A stretch of DNA of 13,596 nucleotides from an uncultured Microbacteriaceae bacterium (GTDB lineage Bacteria; Actinomycetota; Actinomycetes; Actinomycetales; Microbacteriaceae), in assembly GCA_946481135.1 (NCBI GenBank), contig CAMLMQ010000063.1, positions 1-13,596 of the forward strand, in the 5' to 3' direction. The notes under the pieces are model-generated. The model searched no databases, was not told the origin of the DNA, and was given only the letters and a program-made list of their open reading frames with translations. The stretch's first letter is position 1. Every line of letters begins with the position of its first letter. A program made the translations under genes and the position numbers. Below, one piece after another: positions 7,783 to 13,124 of this stretch.

Positions 7783-7841
7783 ACCGTCGGGACGCGGATC
7801 AGCCCTCCTGGCCCATCGTGGCCAGGAGGGTTGCGTCGTGC
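7781..7841 (-). pseudogene. Remnant of the 3' end of a tesB-like thioesterase gene
   Basis: Read on the minus strand in the tesB frame this stretch gives DATLLATMGQEG. It then needs one inserted base to continue as M-IRVPTV, matching the C-terminus DGTLLATVGQEGMVRVPTV of the intact thioesterase. The single-base deletion next to 7801-7802 shifts the frame to an immediate TGA, and the position of the original TAG has become TAT. No other part of a thioesterase gene is recognisable upstream of it, where the padR promoter begins within about 20 bases. It is therefore a duplicated or left-over tail fragment, not a gene. The same bases form the hairpin that probably terminates the rhamnosidase transcript. 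Confidence 0.6.
7803..7830 (+). terminator. Hairpin after the rhamnosidase gene, probable terminator
   Basis: A perfect 11-bp GC-rich stem (CCCTCCTGGCC at 7803-7813 with GGCCAGGAGGG at 7820-7830) has a six-base loop and lies 20 bases after the GH78 stop. Only TT follows, with no long T run, which is common for GC-rich actinobacterial terminators but lowers certainty. All differences from the related hairpin at 9287-9314 fall outside the stem. Confidence 0.65.
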
Positions 7842-7861
7842 TCCACACACGACACTGGCGC

Positions 7862-7891
7862 TTGACGTTAGTGTGCGTGACACAGTAACGT
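7862..7891 (+). promoter_or_regulatory. Promoter of the padR-type gene, probably giving a leaderless mRNA
   Basis: TTGACG (7862-7867) is a near-consensus -35 box. Eighteen bases later TAACGT (7886-7891) is a plausible -10 box of the T-A-n-n-n-T type. Transcription about seven bases downstream would begin at or next to the GTG at 7899, so the message would have no leader, which suits the lack of any Shine-Dalgarno before that GTG. An operator-like dyad covers the whole promoter core. Confidence 0.6.
7865..7891. promoter_or_regulatory. Inverted repeat, likely PadR operator
   Basis: Arms ACGTTAGTGTG (7865-7875) and CACAGTAACGT (7881-7891) are reverse complements at 10 of 11 positions with a five-base centre (CGTGA). 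The dyad covers the end of the -35 box, the spacer and the -10 box of the predicted promoter. A symmetric site of this size suits a dimeric winged-helix repressor, and the gene immediately downstream encodes one, so negative autoregulation is likely. This is inferred from symmetry and position, not from a known consensus for this protein. Confidence 0.65.
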
Positions 7892-7898
7892 GTGGCAC

Positions 7899-8234
7899 GT
7901 GAACGAGATCGAGAGCGCACAACTGCAGGAGCTTCGCCGCGGCACCGTCGTGCTCGCGTGCCTGCTCATGCTGCGCGCCCCCCAGTACGGGTACGCCCTC
8001 CTCGAGCAACTCGCGGAGGCCGGCATCCCCGTCGAAGGCAACACGCTCTACCCGCTGCTGCGCCGCCTGGAGGCGCAGGGGCTGCTCATGAGCGAGTGGA
8101 ACACCGACGAGTCGCGGCCGCGCAAGTTCTATCGCACGTCCCTCGCCGGCGACTCGCTCGCCACCGTCCTGCTCGACGACTGGTCGCACCTCCAGTCGTC
8201 GATCGCCACCATCGCCAAGGAGAACCAGAGATGA
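7899..8234 (+). CDS. PadR family transcriptional regulator
   Basis: Small DNA-binding repressor of 111 residues belonging to the short PadR class with a winged helix and one C-terminal dimerisation helix. Visible parts: an N-terminal helix ending in QLQELRRG (8-15), the helix-turn-helix with recognition segment GNTLYPLLRRLEAQGLL (47-63), a wing with SRPRKFYRTS (72-81), and a C-terminal helix LAGDSLATVLLDDWSHLQSSIATI. The GTG at 7899 is chosen over GTG 7890. It gives the usual family start (MNEIESAQLQELRRG), and the predicted -10 box at 7886-7891 would start transcription right there, whereas 7890 would lie inside the operator dyad. Its stop overlaps the start of the next gene (ATGA, 8231-8234), the standard pairing of PadR with a HAAS-domain membrane protein. 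The inducer is unknown. Confidence 0.92.
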   Translation: MNEIESAQLQELRRGTVVLACLLMLRAPQYGYALLEQLAEAGIPVEGNTLYPLLRRLEAQGLLMSEWNTDESRPRKFYRTSLAGDSLATVLLDDWSHLQSSIATIAKENQR

Positions 8235-9265
8235 CCATCCCCTCGATCAACTGGTCGGGCAGCCCCGTGGGCAAGCCGAAGACCGACAGCCTCACCGACC
8301 GCTACGTCTGGGCGGTGCTGAAGTCGCTGCCCGAGTCGAAGCGCGTCGACATCGACCGCGAGCTGCGCGGCAGCATCGCCGACGACGTGGATGCCCGGGT
8401 CGCCTCGGGCGACGACCCCGCCGCCGCCGAACGGGCGGTGCTGACCGAGCTCGGCGAACCCGGCGCCCTCGCGCGCAGCTACACCGGTCGCGTGCTCGCG
8501 CTGATCGGCCCCGACCTCTACCCGGCGTATGTCGCGCTGCTGAAGATGCTCTACGTCGTCGTGCTGCCGATCGTGACGATCGTGCACCTCGTCGTGCAGG
8601 CGTTCGCCGGCACCGAGCCGGGCGGCCTCATCGGCGGCACCGTGGCGATCGTGTTCAGCCTCGTCGTGCACCTCGGCTTCTGGACGACCCTCGTCTTCGC
8701 GATCGCCGAACGCGCGGGCACGTCGATGAAGAACGTGCCGACGATCGACGACGGCCCGTTCGACCCCGAACAGCTGCCGTCGATCGCGACCGAGACAGGG
8801 GGAAGCCGCTCCGACTTCATCGCGTCGCTCCTCTTCCTCGCGCTCATCCCGATCGCGCTCGTATGGCAGCAGATGTCGTCGGTGTTCCAGGAAGCCGACG
8901 GCCGTCCGATCCCCGTGATCGACCCCGCCCTGTGGTCGTTCTGGCTGCCCTACTTCCTCGTGCTCACGGCGGCATCGATCGTGTTCGCGGTCGTGCTGTT
9001 CCTTCGGGGTCGGTGGACCTGGCCGCTCGTCGCCGTCAACGCCGTGCTCACGGTCCTGACGACGGCACCGCTCGTCTGGCTCATCGCGACGGGGCAGCTG
9101 CTCAACGAGCCGTTCCTCGATCGCCTCGGGTGGACCGACTACTTCGCCGCCGGGTCGCCGGGCGCGACCGCCTCGTCGATCGCCTTCGTCGCGATCGCCG
9201 GGTGGGCCATCGCCGACGGCGCGTGGAAGACGGTGCGCGCCGACCGCCTCGCCCGCCGCGCCTAG
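8231..9265 (+). CDS. HAAS-domain (permease-prefix type) six-helix membrane protein
   Basis: Membrane protein of 344 residues with no known enzymatic role. Residues about 20-90 (RYVWAVLKSLPESKRVDIDRELRGSI...ERAVLTELGEPGALARSY) form a soluble helical HAAS-like domain of the kind often encoded next to PadR regulators. Probable membrane helices follow at about 100-125, 133-157, 196-214, 237-258, 264-287 and 314-330, separated by an acidic loop at 165-190. ATG 8231 overlaps the padR stop and has AAGGAG at 8217-8222 eight bases upstream, so both genes are translated together from the autoregulated promoter. In related pairs the membrane protein is thought to respond to envelope conditions or to be the repressor's main target; neither is shown here. 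Its TAG stop (9263-9265) overlaps the stop of the opposing tesB gene within a CTAG palindrome. Confidence 0.88.
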   Translation: MTIPSINWSGSPVGKPKTDSLTDRYVWAVLKSLPESKRVDIDRELRGSIADDVDARVASGDDPAAAERAVLTELGEPGALARSYTGRVLALIGPDLYPAYVALLKMLYVVVLPIVTIVHLVVQAFAGTEPGGLIGGTVAIVFSLVVHLGFWTTLVFAIAERAGTSMKNVPTIDDGPFDPEQLPSIATETGGSRSDFIASLLFLALIPIALVWQQMSSVFQEADGRPIPVIDPALWSFWLPYFLVLTAASIVFAVVLFLRGRWTWPLVAVNAVLTVLTTAPLVWLIATGQLLNEPFLDRLGWTDYFAAGSPGATASSIAFVAIAGWAIADGAWKTVRADRLARRA

Positions 9266-10131
9266 ACCGTCGGCACGCGGACCATGCCCTCCTGGCCCAC
9301 CGTGGCCAGGAGGGTTCCGTCGCGCGCGAAGATGCGGCCGAACGACAGTCCCCGCCCACCGATCGCGACCGGCGAGGCCTGCTCGTAGAGCAGCCATTCG
9401 TCGACGCGTCCGTCGCGGTGCCACCACATCGCGTGGTCGAGGCTCGCCGCCTTCAGTCCCGGCGCCGCCCACGAGATGCCGTGCGCCCGCAGGATCGGCT
9501 CGAGGATGGCGTAGTCGCTCGCGTACGCGAGTGCGGCCCGGTGCAGGTTGGGGTCGTCGGGCAGCGTGCCGATCGCCCGCATCCACACCGCCTGCTTGGG
9601 GGAGCGCTCCGCCTCGCCGGGGAAGTAGACCGGCTGCTGGATGTGGCGGATGTCGAAGGCGCGCTGCGTCGCCCAGAACCGTGCGACGGGGTGGTCGATC
9701 GCACCGAGAACCTCCTCGGTGCTCGGCAGGGTCTCCGGCTCGGGCAGCCCCGTCGGCATCTCGACCGCGTGCTCCAGCCCGGGGTCGACGTCCTGGAACG
9801 AGGCGATCATCGACAGGATCGGCTCGCCCTTCTGGTAGCACTGGGTGCGCCGGGCCGAGAAGGAGCGGCCGTCGTGGATGCGGTCGACCGCGAACGTGAT
9901 CGGCAGCTCGACATCCCCGGGGCGCAGGAAGTACCCGTGCATCGAGTGCACCCGACGGTCGTCGTCGACCGTGCGGGTCGCGGCGACGAGCGACTGGGCG
10001 AGCACCTGCCCGCCGAACACGCGGCCCCCCGGCATCCACTGCGAGGGCCCGGTGAAGATGTCCTCGCGCGTGCGCGCCCCCGTGTCGGTCAGGTCGAGGG
10101 CGGCCAGGAACCCCGCCAAGGGATCGCTCAC
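9262..10131 (-). CDS. tesB: Acyl-CoA thioesterase II
   Basis: Hydrolyses fatty acyl-CoA to free acid and CoA. It is a double hot-dog enzyme of 289 residues, the usual length for TesB. The first hot-dog domain contains GRVFGGQVLAQSLVAA and SMHGYFLRPGD, the second SDYAILEPIL, SLDHAMWWH and QEGMVR. Asp206, Ser230 and Gln280 match the Asp204-Thr228-Gln278 catalytic set of the Escherichia coli enzyme at a constant offset of two; Ser replaces Thr, as also occurs in eukaryotic relatives. GTG 10131 (MSDPLAGFLAALDL) is chosen. The longer open frame to 10182 would overlap the divergent gene at 10154, and TAAACT lies seven bases upstream of the GTG, pointing to a leaderless transcript. The last codons form a perfect hairpin and are duplicated at 7780-7841. 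It could release acids from the acyl-CoA pathway encoded nearby, but this is conjecture. Confidence 0.93.
   Translation of the reverse strand: MSDPLAGFLAALDLTDTGARTREDIFTGPSQWMPGGRVFGGQVLAQSLVAATRTVDDDRRVHSMHGYFLRPGDVELPITFAVDRIHDGRSFSARRTQCYQKGEPILSMIASFQDVDPGLEHAVEMPTGLPEPETLPSTEEVLGAIDHPVARFWATQRAFDIRHIQQPVYFPGEAERSPKQAVWMRAIGTLPDDPNLHRAALAYASDYAILEPILRAHGISWAAPGLKAASLDHAMWWHRDGRVDEWLLYEQASPVAIGGRGLSFGRIFARDGTLLATVGQEGMVRVPTV
9263..9325. repeat. Right copy of 62/63-bp direct repeat (3' end of tesB)
   Basis: Partner of the repeat at 7780-7841: 57 matches in 63 aligned columns. This copy is functional coding sequence, supplying the last 20 or so codons of tesB on the minus strand, including catalytic Gln280. 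On the plus strand it begins with the stop codon of the HAAS membrane-protein gene. Confidence 0.88.
9287..9314 (+). terminator. Hairpin inside the 3' end of tesB, possible terminator of the padR operon
   Basis: An 11-bp perfect stem (9287-9297 with 9304-9314, loop CACCGT) begins 21 bases after the stop of the HAAS-domain gene. It would stop plus-strand transcription of the padR operon while encoding LLATVGQEG on the other strand. Only two T residues follow, so strength is uncertain. Confidence 0.5.
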
Positions 10132-10138
10132 GCTGTGT

Positions 10139-10144
10139 AGTTTA
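10139..10144 (-). promoter_or_regulatory. Probable -10 box of tesB
   Basis: On the minus strand TAAACT (four of six matches to TATAAT) ends seven bases before the GTG start at 10131, the spacing expected for a leaderless actinobacterial message. No good -35 box was seen at 17-18 bases. The box abuts and shares one base with the AGGAG ribosome binding site (10144-10148) of the divergent gene. Confidence 0.45.
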
Positions 10145-10153
10145 GGAGCCAGG

Positions 10154-10813
10154 ATGGCCGGTACCTTCTCCCTCGCCGACACCCGATCCCTCGACGACCT
10201 GCACGTCTACCTCTCCCGCGCCGCACGCGTCGAGGAGGGATCCGTGCGACTCATCGCCGGATCGGGTGTTCTCGCTGCGTACTCGGCCGTGTTCACCCCG
10301 GCGGGTCTGCTCGACGAGAGCGCGACCGTGCTCGGCCTGCGCACCCTCGCCCTGACCGAACCGGTCGCCTTCGACGCGGTCGTGCCCGTGCGGTCGCTGC
10401 TGCAGCGCATCGAACGCGCGCAGGAGGAGGCGTCGACGACCGTCGGGCTGCCGATGGAGGTCAACACCGCCACGTGGGCGGCGATCTCGCCGCCGCGCGG
10501 GGGCTGGGCGGCCCTCGGCGAGGTCGACGCGTCGCTGCTGGATGCGACCGCCCGTGCGGGCATCCGGGACGTCGCCGCCGCCGTGCCCGACGGAGCGGGC
10601 GAGCAGATCGTGCGCAAGGTGCGCGCCGAGGTGTGGGGCAAACCCATCCCGGGCGCCGAGCACGTGCCCTCGTCGGCCGCGTTCGCCGCCTTCGCCCTCG
10701 GCTTCCTCGCCGACGACCCCGTGCGCGTGTACGAGTCGGGTCCCTGGACCCGCCTCACCACGCAGCGCGGCCACATCCTCGTGAAGCGCCGCGCCTGGAA
10801 CCTCCTGCGCTGA
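10154..10813 (+). CDS. Conserved-looking protein of unknown function
   Basis: A 219-residue protein that I do not recognise as a member of a characterised family. ATG 10154 (MAGTFSLADTRSLDDLHVYLSRAAR) is preceded by AGGAG at 10144-10148 with a five-base gap. The open frame extends further back only because it runs antisense to tesB. There is no signal peptide and no clear membrane helix, so it is probably cytoplasmic. It has a mixed alpha/beta look: RVEEGSVRLIAGSGVLAAYSAVFTPAG (26-52), a helix VRSLLQRIERAQEEAST, and a basic, aromatic C-terminus with PWTRLTTQRGHILVKRRAWNLL. Codon pattern and GC-rich third positions match the neighbours, supporting a real gene. It is divergent from tesB with only 22 bases between the starts, and its transcript runs into the REP-like repeats at 10825-10979. 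Confidence 0.82.
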   Translation: MAGTFSLADTRSLDDLHVYLSRAARVEEGSVRLIAGSGVLAAYSAVFTPAGLLDESATVLGLRTLALTEPVAFDAVVPVRSLLQRIERAQEEASTTVGLPMEVNTATWAAISPPRGGWAALGEVDASLLDATARAGIRDVAAAVPDGAGEQIVRKVRAEVWGKPIPGAEHVPSSAAFAAFALGFLADDPVRVYESGPWTRLTTQRGHILVKRRAWNLLR

Positions 10814-10824
10814 TCCGGTCCGCG

Positions 10825-10864
10825 GGTTGAGTAGCGCGCCGTTGGCGGCTCGCGTATCGAAACC
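10825..10864 (-). repeat. REP-like repeat unit, inverted copy
   Basis: This 40-base unit begins GGTTGAGTAGCGC and ends CGCGTATCGAAACC. Its last 14 bases (10851-10864) are the exact reverse complement of the start of the next unit (10890-10903). Its first 13 bases match the reverse complement of that unit's end at 12 of 13 positions. The centre differs from the other two units. It starts 11 bases after the stop of the plus-strand gene. Confidence 0.85.
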
Positions 10865-10889
10865 CCACACCCACGAGTCGCCCGTCCCC

Positions 10890-10932
10890 GGTTTCGATAC
10901 GCGTCTGCGCTGTGCGCAGGCGCTACTCGACC
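10890..10932 (+). repeat. REP-like repeat unit 1
   Basis: A 43-base unit starting GGTTTCGATACGCG and ending GCGCTACTCGACC. The centre forms a 10-bp hairpin with one G-U-type mismatch (10901-10910 with 10914-10923, loop TGT). It is identical over all 43 bases to the unit at 10937-10979, and in inverted orientation it can pair with 10825-10864 across a 25-base loop, forming a possible bidirectional terminator between convergent genes. Units with these ends are common between genes in Microbacteriaceae and related actinobacteria, to my recollection. Confidence 0.9.
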
Positions 10933-10936
10933 CACG

Positions 10937-10979
10937 GGTTTCGATACGCGTCTGCGCTGTGCGCAGGCGCTACTCGACC
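10937..10979 (+). repeat. REP-like repeat unit 2
   Basis: Exact copy of the unit at 10890-10932 in the same orientation, four bases downstream (CACG between them; period 47 bases). It has the same internal hairpin (10948-10957 with 10961-10970). It ends 10 bases before the stop codon of the opposing FAD-binding dehydrogenase. Exact identity implies recent duplication or gene conversion. Confidence 0.9.
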
Positions 10980-10989
10980 ACCGAGGAGG

Positions 10990-12648
10990 TCAGACGGCGT
11001 CGGCGATCGCGCGGCCGGCGGTGCGACCCGAGAAGAGGCATCCCCCGAGGAAGGTGCCTTCCAGGGAGCGGTAGCCGTGCACGCCGCCGCCGCCGAAGCC
11101 GGCGACCTCCCCGGCGGCGTAGAGGCCGGGGATCGGTTCACCGTCGGACCCGAGGGCACGCGACGCGAGGTCGGTCTGGATGCCGCCGAGGGTCTTGCGG
11201 GTGAGCACGTGCAGCTTCACCGCGATGAGCGGACCGTGGGCGGGGTCGAGGAACCGGTGCGGCTTCGCGACGCGGATCAGCTTGTCGCCGCGGTAGTTGC
11301 GGGCGCCGCGCAGGGCGGTGATCTGCGCATCCTTCGTGAACGCGTTCTCGATCTCACGGTCGCGGGCTTCGAGCTCGTACTTGATCTCGGCGACGTCGAG
11401 CTCGACGCCGGGGGAGAGCGTCTTCATGCCGGCGAACAGTTCGTCGAGCGTGTTCGCGACGACGAAGTCGGGCCCCTTCTCCTTGAACGCCTCGACGGGG
11501 CCGGTGGCGCCCTTGCCGAGTCGTTGCTTGAGCAGTTCGCGGATGCTCTTGCCGGTGAGGTCGGGGTTCTGCTCCGAACCGGAGAGGGCGAACTCCTTCT
11601 CGATGACGCTCTGGGTGAGCACGAACCACGAGTGGTCGTGCCCGGTCGAGCGCAGGTGTTCCAACGTGCCGAGGGTGTCGAACCCGGGGAAGAGCGGGAT
11701 CGGCAGCCGGTGACCGGTGGCGTCGAACCACATGCTCGACGGCCCGGGCAGGATGCGGATGCCGTGACGTTCCCAGACGGGGGTGTGGTTCTCGATGCCT
11801 TCGACGTAGTGCCACATGCGGTCGGAGTTCACGAGCCGCGCGCCCGCCGCTTGGGCGATCTCGAGTCCGCGTCCGTCGACGTGGGCGGGCACGCCGCTGA
11901 GCATCCGCTCGGGCGCGGTGCCGAGCCATTCGGGCCAGTACTTGCGCACGAGGTCGTGGTTGCCGCCGATGCCACCGCTCGTCACGAGCACGGCGGGGGC
12001 TTCGAGCGAGAACGCCCCGATGGTCTCCCGCGACGACGCCTCGCCGCGCGCGGCGTCGGAGGGTACGAGGATGCTGCCGCTCGCGCCCGTGACGGCGCCC
12101 TTCGTGAGGGTGAGCGCGTCCACGCGGTGACGGAACCGCAGATCGACGAGGCCTTTCTCGACGCCCGCCCGCACCGCACGGAGGAAGGGTTCGAGCACCC
12201 CGGGCCCGGTTCCCCACGTGATGTGGAACCGCGGCACGGAGTTGCCGTGTCCGGTCGCGGTGTATCCGCCGCGCTCGGCCCAGCCGACGACGGGGAAGAA
12301 TCGCACCCCCTTCTCGGCGAGCCACGCGCGCTTCTCGCCCGCGGCGAAGGCGAGGTACGCCTCGGCCCAGCGTCGGCCCCAGACGTCGTCCTCTTCGCGG
12401 TCGAACTCGGCGCTCGCGAACCAGTCCTGCCGGGCGAGGTCGTGCGAGTCGCGCACCCCCATGCGCCGCTGCTCGGGGGAGTCGACGAGGAAGAGTCCGC
12501 CGAACGACCACCAGGCCTGCCCGCCGAGGTTCGTCTCGGGTTCCTGTTCGAGCACGATCACCCGCTTGCCGGCTTCGGCGAGCTCGGCGGTGGCGACCAG
12601 CCCCGCGAGTCCGGCTCCGATCACGATGACGTCGGCGTGTGCGGTCAC
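10990..12648 (-). CDS. FAD-binding dehydrogenase (fumarate reductase / ketosteroid dehydrogenase-like)
   Basis: Flavoprotein oxidoreductase of 552 residues in the group that includes fumarate reductase flavoproteins and 3-ketosteroid-1-dehydrogenases. It appears closest to the family annotated only as putative FAD-binding dehydrogenase of about 550 residues. The N-terminus is a Rossmann dinucleotide site: GAGLAG (11-16), with Glu34 at the end of the second strand (VIVLE) to hold the ribose. The C-terminus has the FAD-closing stretch GLYAAGEVAGFGGGGVHGYRSLEGTFLGGCLFSGRTAG, typical of the group. No signal peptide or membrane helix, so cytoplasmic. Substrate unknown. GTG 12648 is chosen: it places the Rossmann motif at residue 11, and AAGGGA stands a few bases upstream. 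The frame stays open far beyond it, but that part overlaps the hemoglobin gene in another frame. It lies 53 bases downstream of that gene on the same strand and may be cotranscribed. Confidence 0.92.
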   Translation of the reverse strand: MTAHADVIVIGAGLAGLVATAELAEAGKRVIVLEQEPETNLGGQAWWSFGGLFLVDSPEQRRMGVRDSHDLARQDWFASAEFDREEDDVWGRRWAEAYLAFAAGEKRAWLAEKGVRFFPVVGWAERGGYTATGHGNSVPRFHITWGTGPGVLEPFLRAVRAGVEKGLVDLRFRHRVDALTLTKGAVTGASGSILVPSDAARGEASSRETIGAFSLEAPAVLVTSGGIGGNHDLVRKYWPEWLGTAPERMLSGVPAHVDGRGLEIAQAAGARLVNSDRMWHYVEGIENHTPVWERHGIRILPGPSSMWFDATGHRLPIPLFPGFDTLGTLEHLRSTGHDHSWFVLTQSVIEKEFALSGSEQNPDLTGKSIRELLKQRLGKGATGPVEAFKEKGPDFVVANTLDELFAGMKTLSPGVELDVAEIKYELEARDREIENAFTKDAQITALRGARNYRGDKLIRVAKPHRFLDPAHGPLIAVKLHVLTRKTLGGIQTDLASRALGSDGEPIPGLYAAGEVAGFGGGGVHGYRSLEGTFLGGCLFSGRTAGRAIADAV

Positions 12649-12701
12649 TGCATCCCTTTCCCTGAACCCTCCGAGGCTATCCCGGGCGCCGCGTTCGGGA
12701 G

Positions 12702-13124
12702 TCACTCCTCGTGCGTGTTCACCATCGCGTGTGCGGCGCGTTCGAGGTAGTCCCAGAGCATGTTCTCGTGCAGCGGTGAGAGGCCGAGTCCGTTGACGGC
12801 GGCCCGCATGTGCCGCAGCCAGCGGTCGCGGGCATCCGGGTTGACCTTGAACGGCTGGTGACGCATCCGCAGCCGCGGGTGGCCGCGCTGCTCGCTGTAG
12901 GTGCCGGGCCCGCCCCAGTACTGCTCGAGGAACCCGGTGAGCCGTTGGATCGCGCCTTCGAGGTCGTCTTCCGGGTACATCGGCCAGAGCACCTCGTCGC
13001 TCTGCACGCCGACGTAGAAGTCGCGCACGAGCTTCTCGAAGGTGGCCCGGCCGCCGACCTCGCGCCAGAAGTTGGAGCCGACGGGCTCGCCGCCGGGCCC
13101 ACTGCGGATCATAAAGGTGTTCAT
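12702..13124 (-). CDS. glbO: Group II truncated hemoglobin (trHbO)
   Basis: Small heme protein of 140 residues that binds oxygen and other diatomic ligands; roles proposed for the family include oxygen handling and defence against nitric oxide or peroxide. The heme pocket is readable. Proximal His89 lies in GHPRLRMRHQPFKV, Tyr37 (DFYVGV) is at helix position B10, Tyr50 (WPMYPEDDL) at CD1, and Trp102 (RWLRHM) at G8, the Tyr/Tyr/Trp set of actinobacterial group II proteins. WGGPGTYSEQRGHPRL is a near-signature stretch. Residues 1-15 form a short leader before the globin fold. ATG 13124 overlaps the stop of the upstream channel gene (ATGA, 13124-13121), so the two are translationally coupled. 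The dehydrogenase gene follows after 53 bases. Confidence 0.95.
   Translation of the reverse strand: MNTFMIRSGPGGEPVGSNFWREVGGRATFEKLVRDFYVGVQSDEVLWPMYPEDDLEGAIQRLTGFLEQYWGGPGTYSEQRGHPRLRMRHQPFKVNPDARDRWLRHMRAAVNGLGLSPLHENMLWDYLERAAHAMVNTHEE

Larger units (their letters stand above)
7780..7841. repeat. Left copy of 62/63-bp direct repeat flanking the PadR/HAAS cassette
   Basis: Aligns with 9263-9325 in the same orientation: 57 matches over 63 columns, with five substitutions and one single-base gap. It starts exactly at the TAG stop of the rhamnosidase, as the right copy starts exactly at the TAG stop of the HAAS membrane-protein gene. The right copy is also the 3' end of tesB. The two copies bracket 1.42 kb that holds only the padR-type gene and its partner. 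Confidence 0.88.

Noticed and set aside
7890..7898. GTG 7890 as the start of the padR-type gene
   Set aside because: It lies inside the operator dyad and -10 region; GTG 7899 gives the usual family N-terminus and fits a leaderless transcript.
4156..7920. A minus-strand open frame of 1254 codons running through the whole rhamnosidase gene into the reductase
   Set aside because: The upstream part is Arg/Asp/Val-rich antisense shadow of GH78 with no recognisable domain; only the last 288 codons from ATG 5022 make an aldo/keto reductase.
7780..9325. Integrated phage or genomic island with att sites at the tesB 3' end
   Set aside because: The direct repeats invite the idea, but there is no integrase, the cassette holds only two ordinary chromosomal-style genes, and the repeats have diverged.
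10132..10182. Longer tesB start at 10182 (306 residues)
   Set aside because: It would overlap the divergent gene at 10154 and adds residues that TesB proteins lack; GTG 10131 gives the usual 289-residue length and aligns the catalytic residues at an offset of two.
10890..10979. CRISPR-like array of two repeats
   Set aside because: The whole 43-base unit is identical and only four bases separate the copies, so there is no spacer; there are no cas genes.
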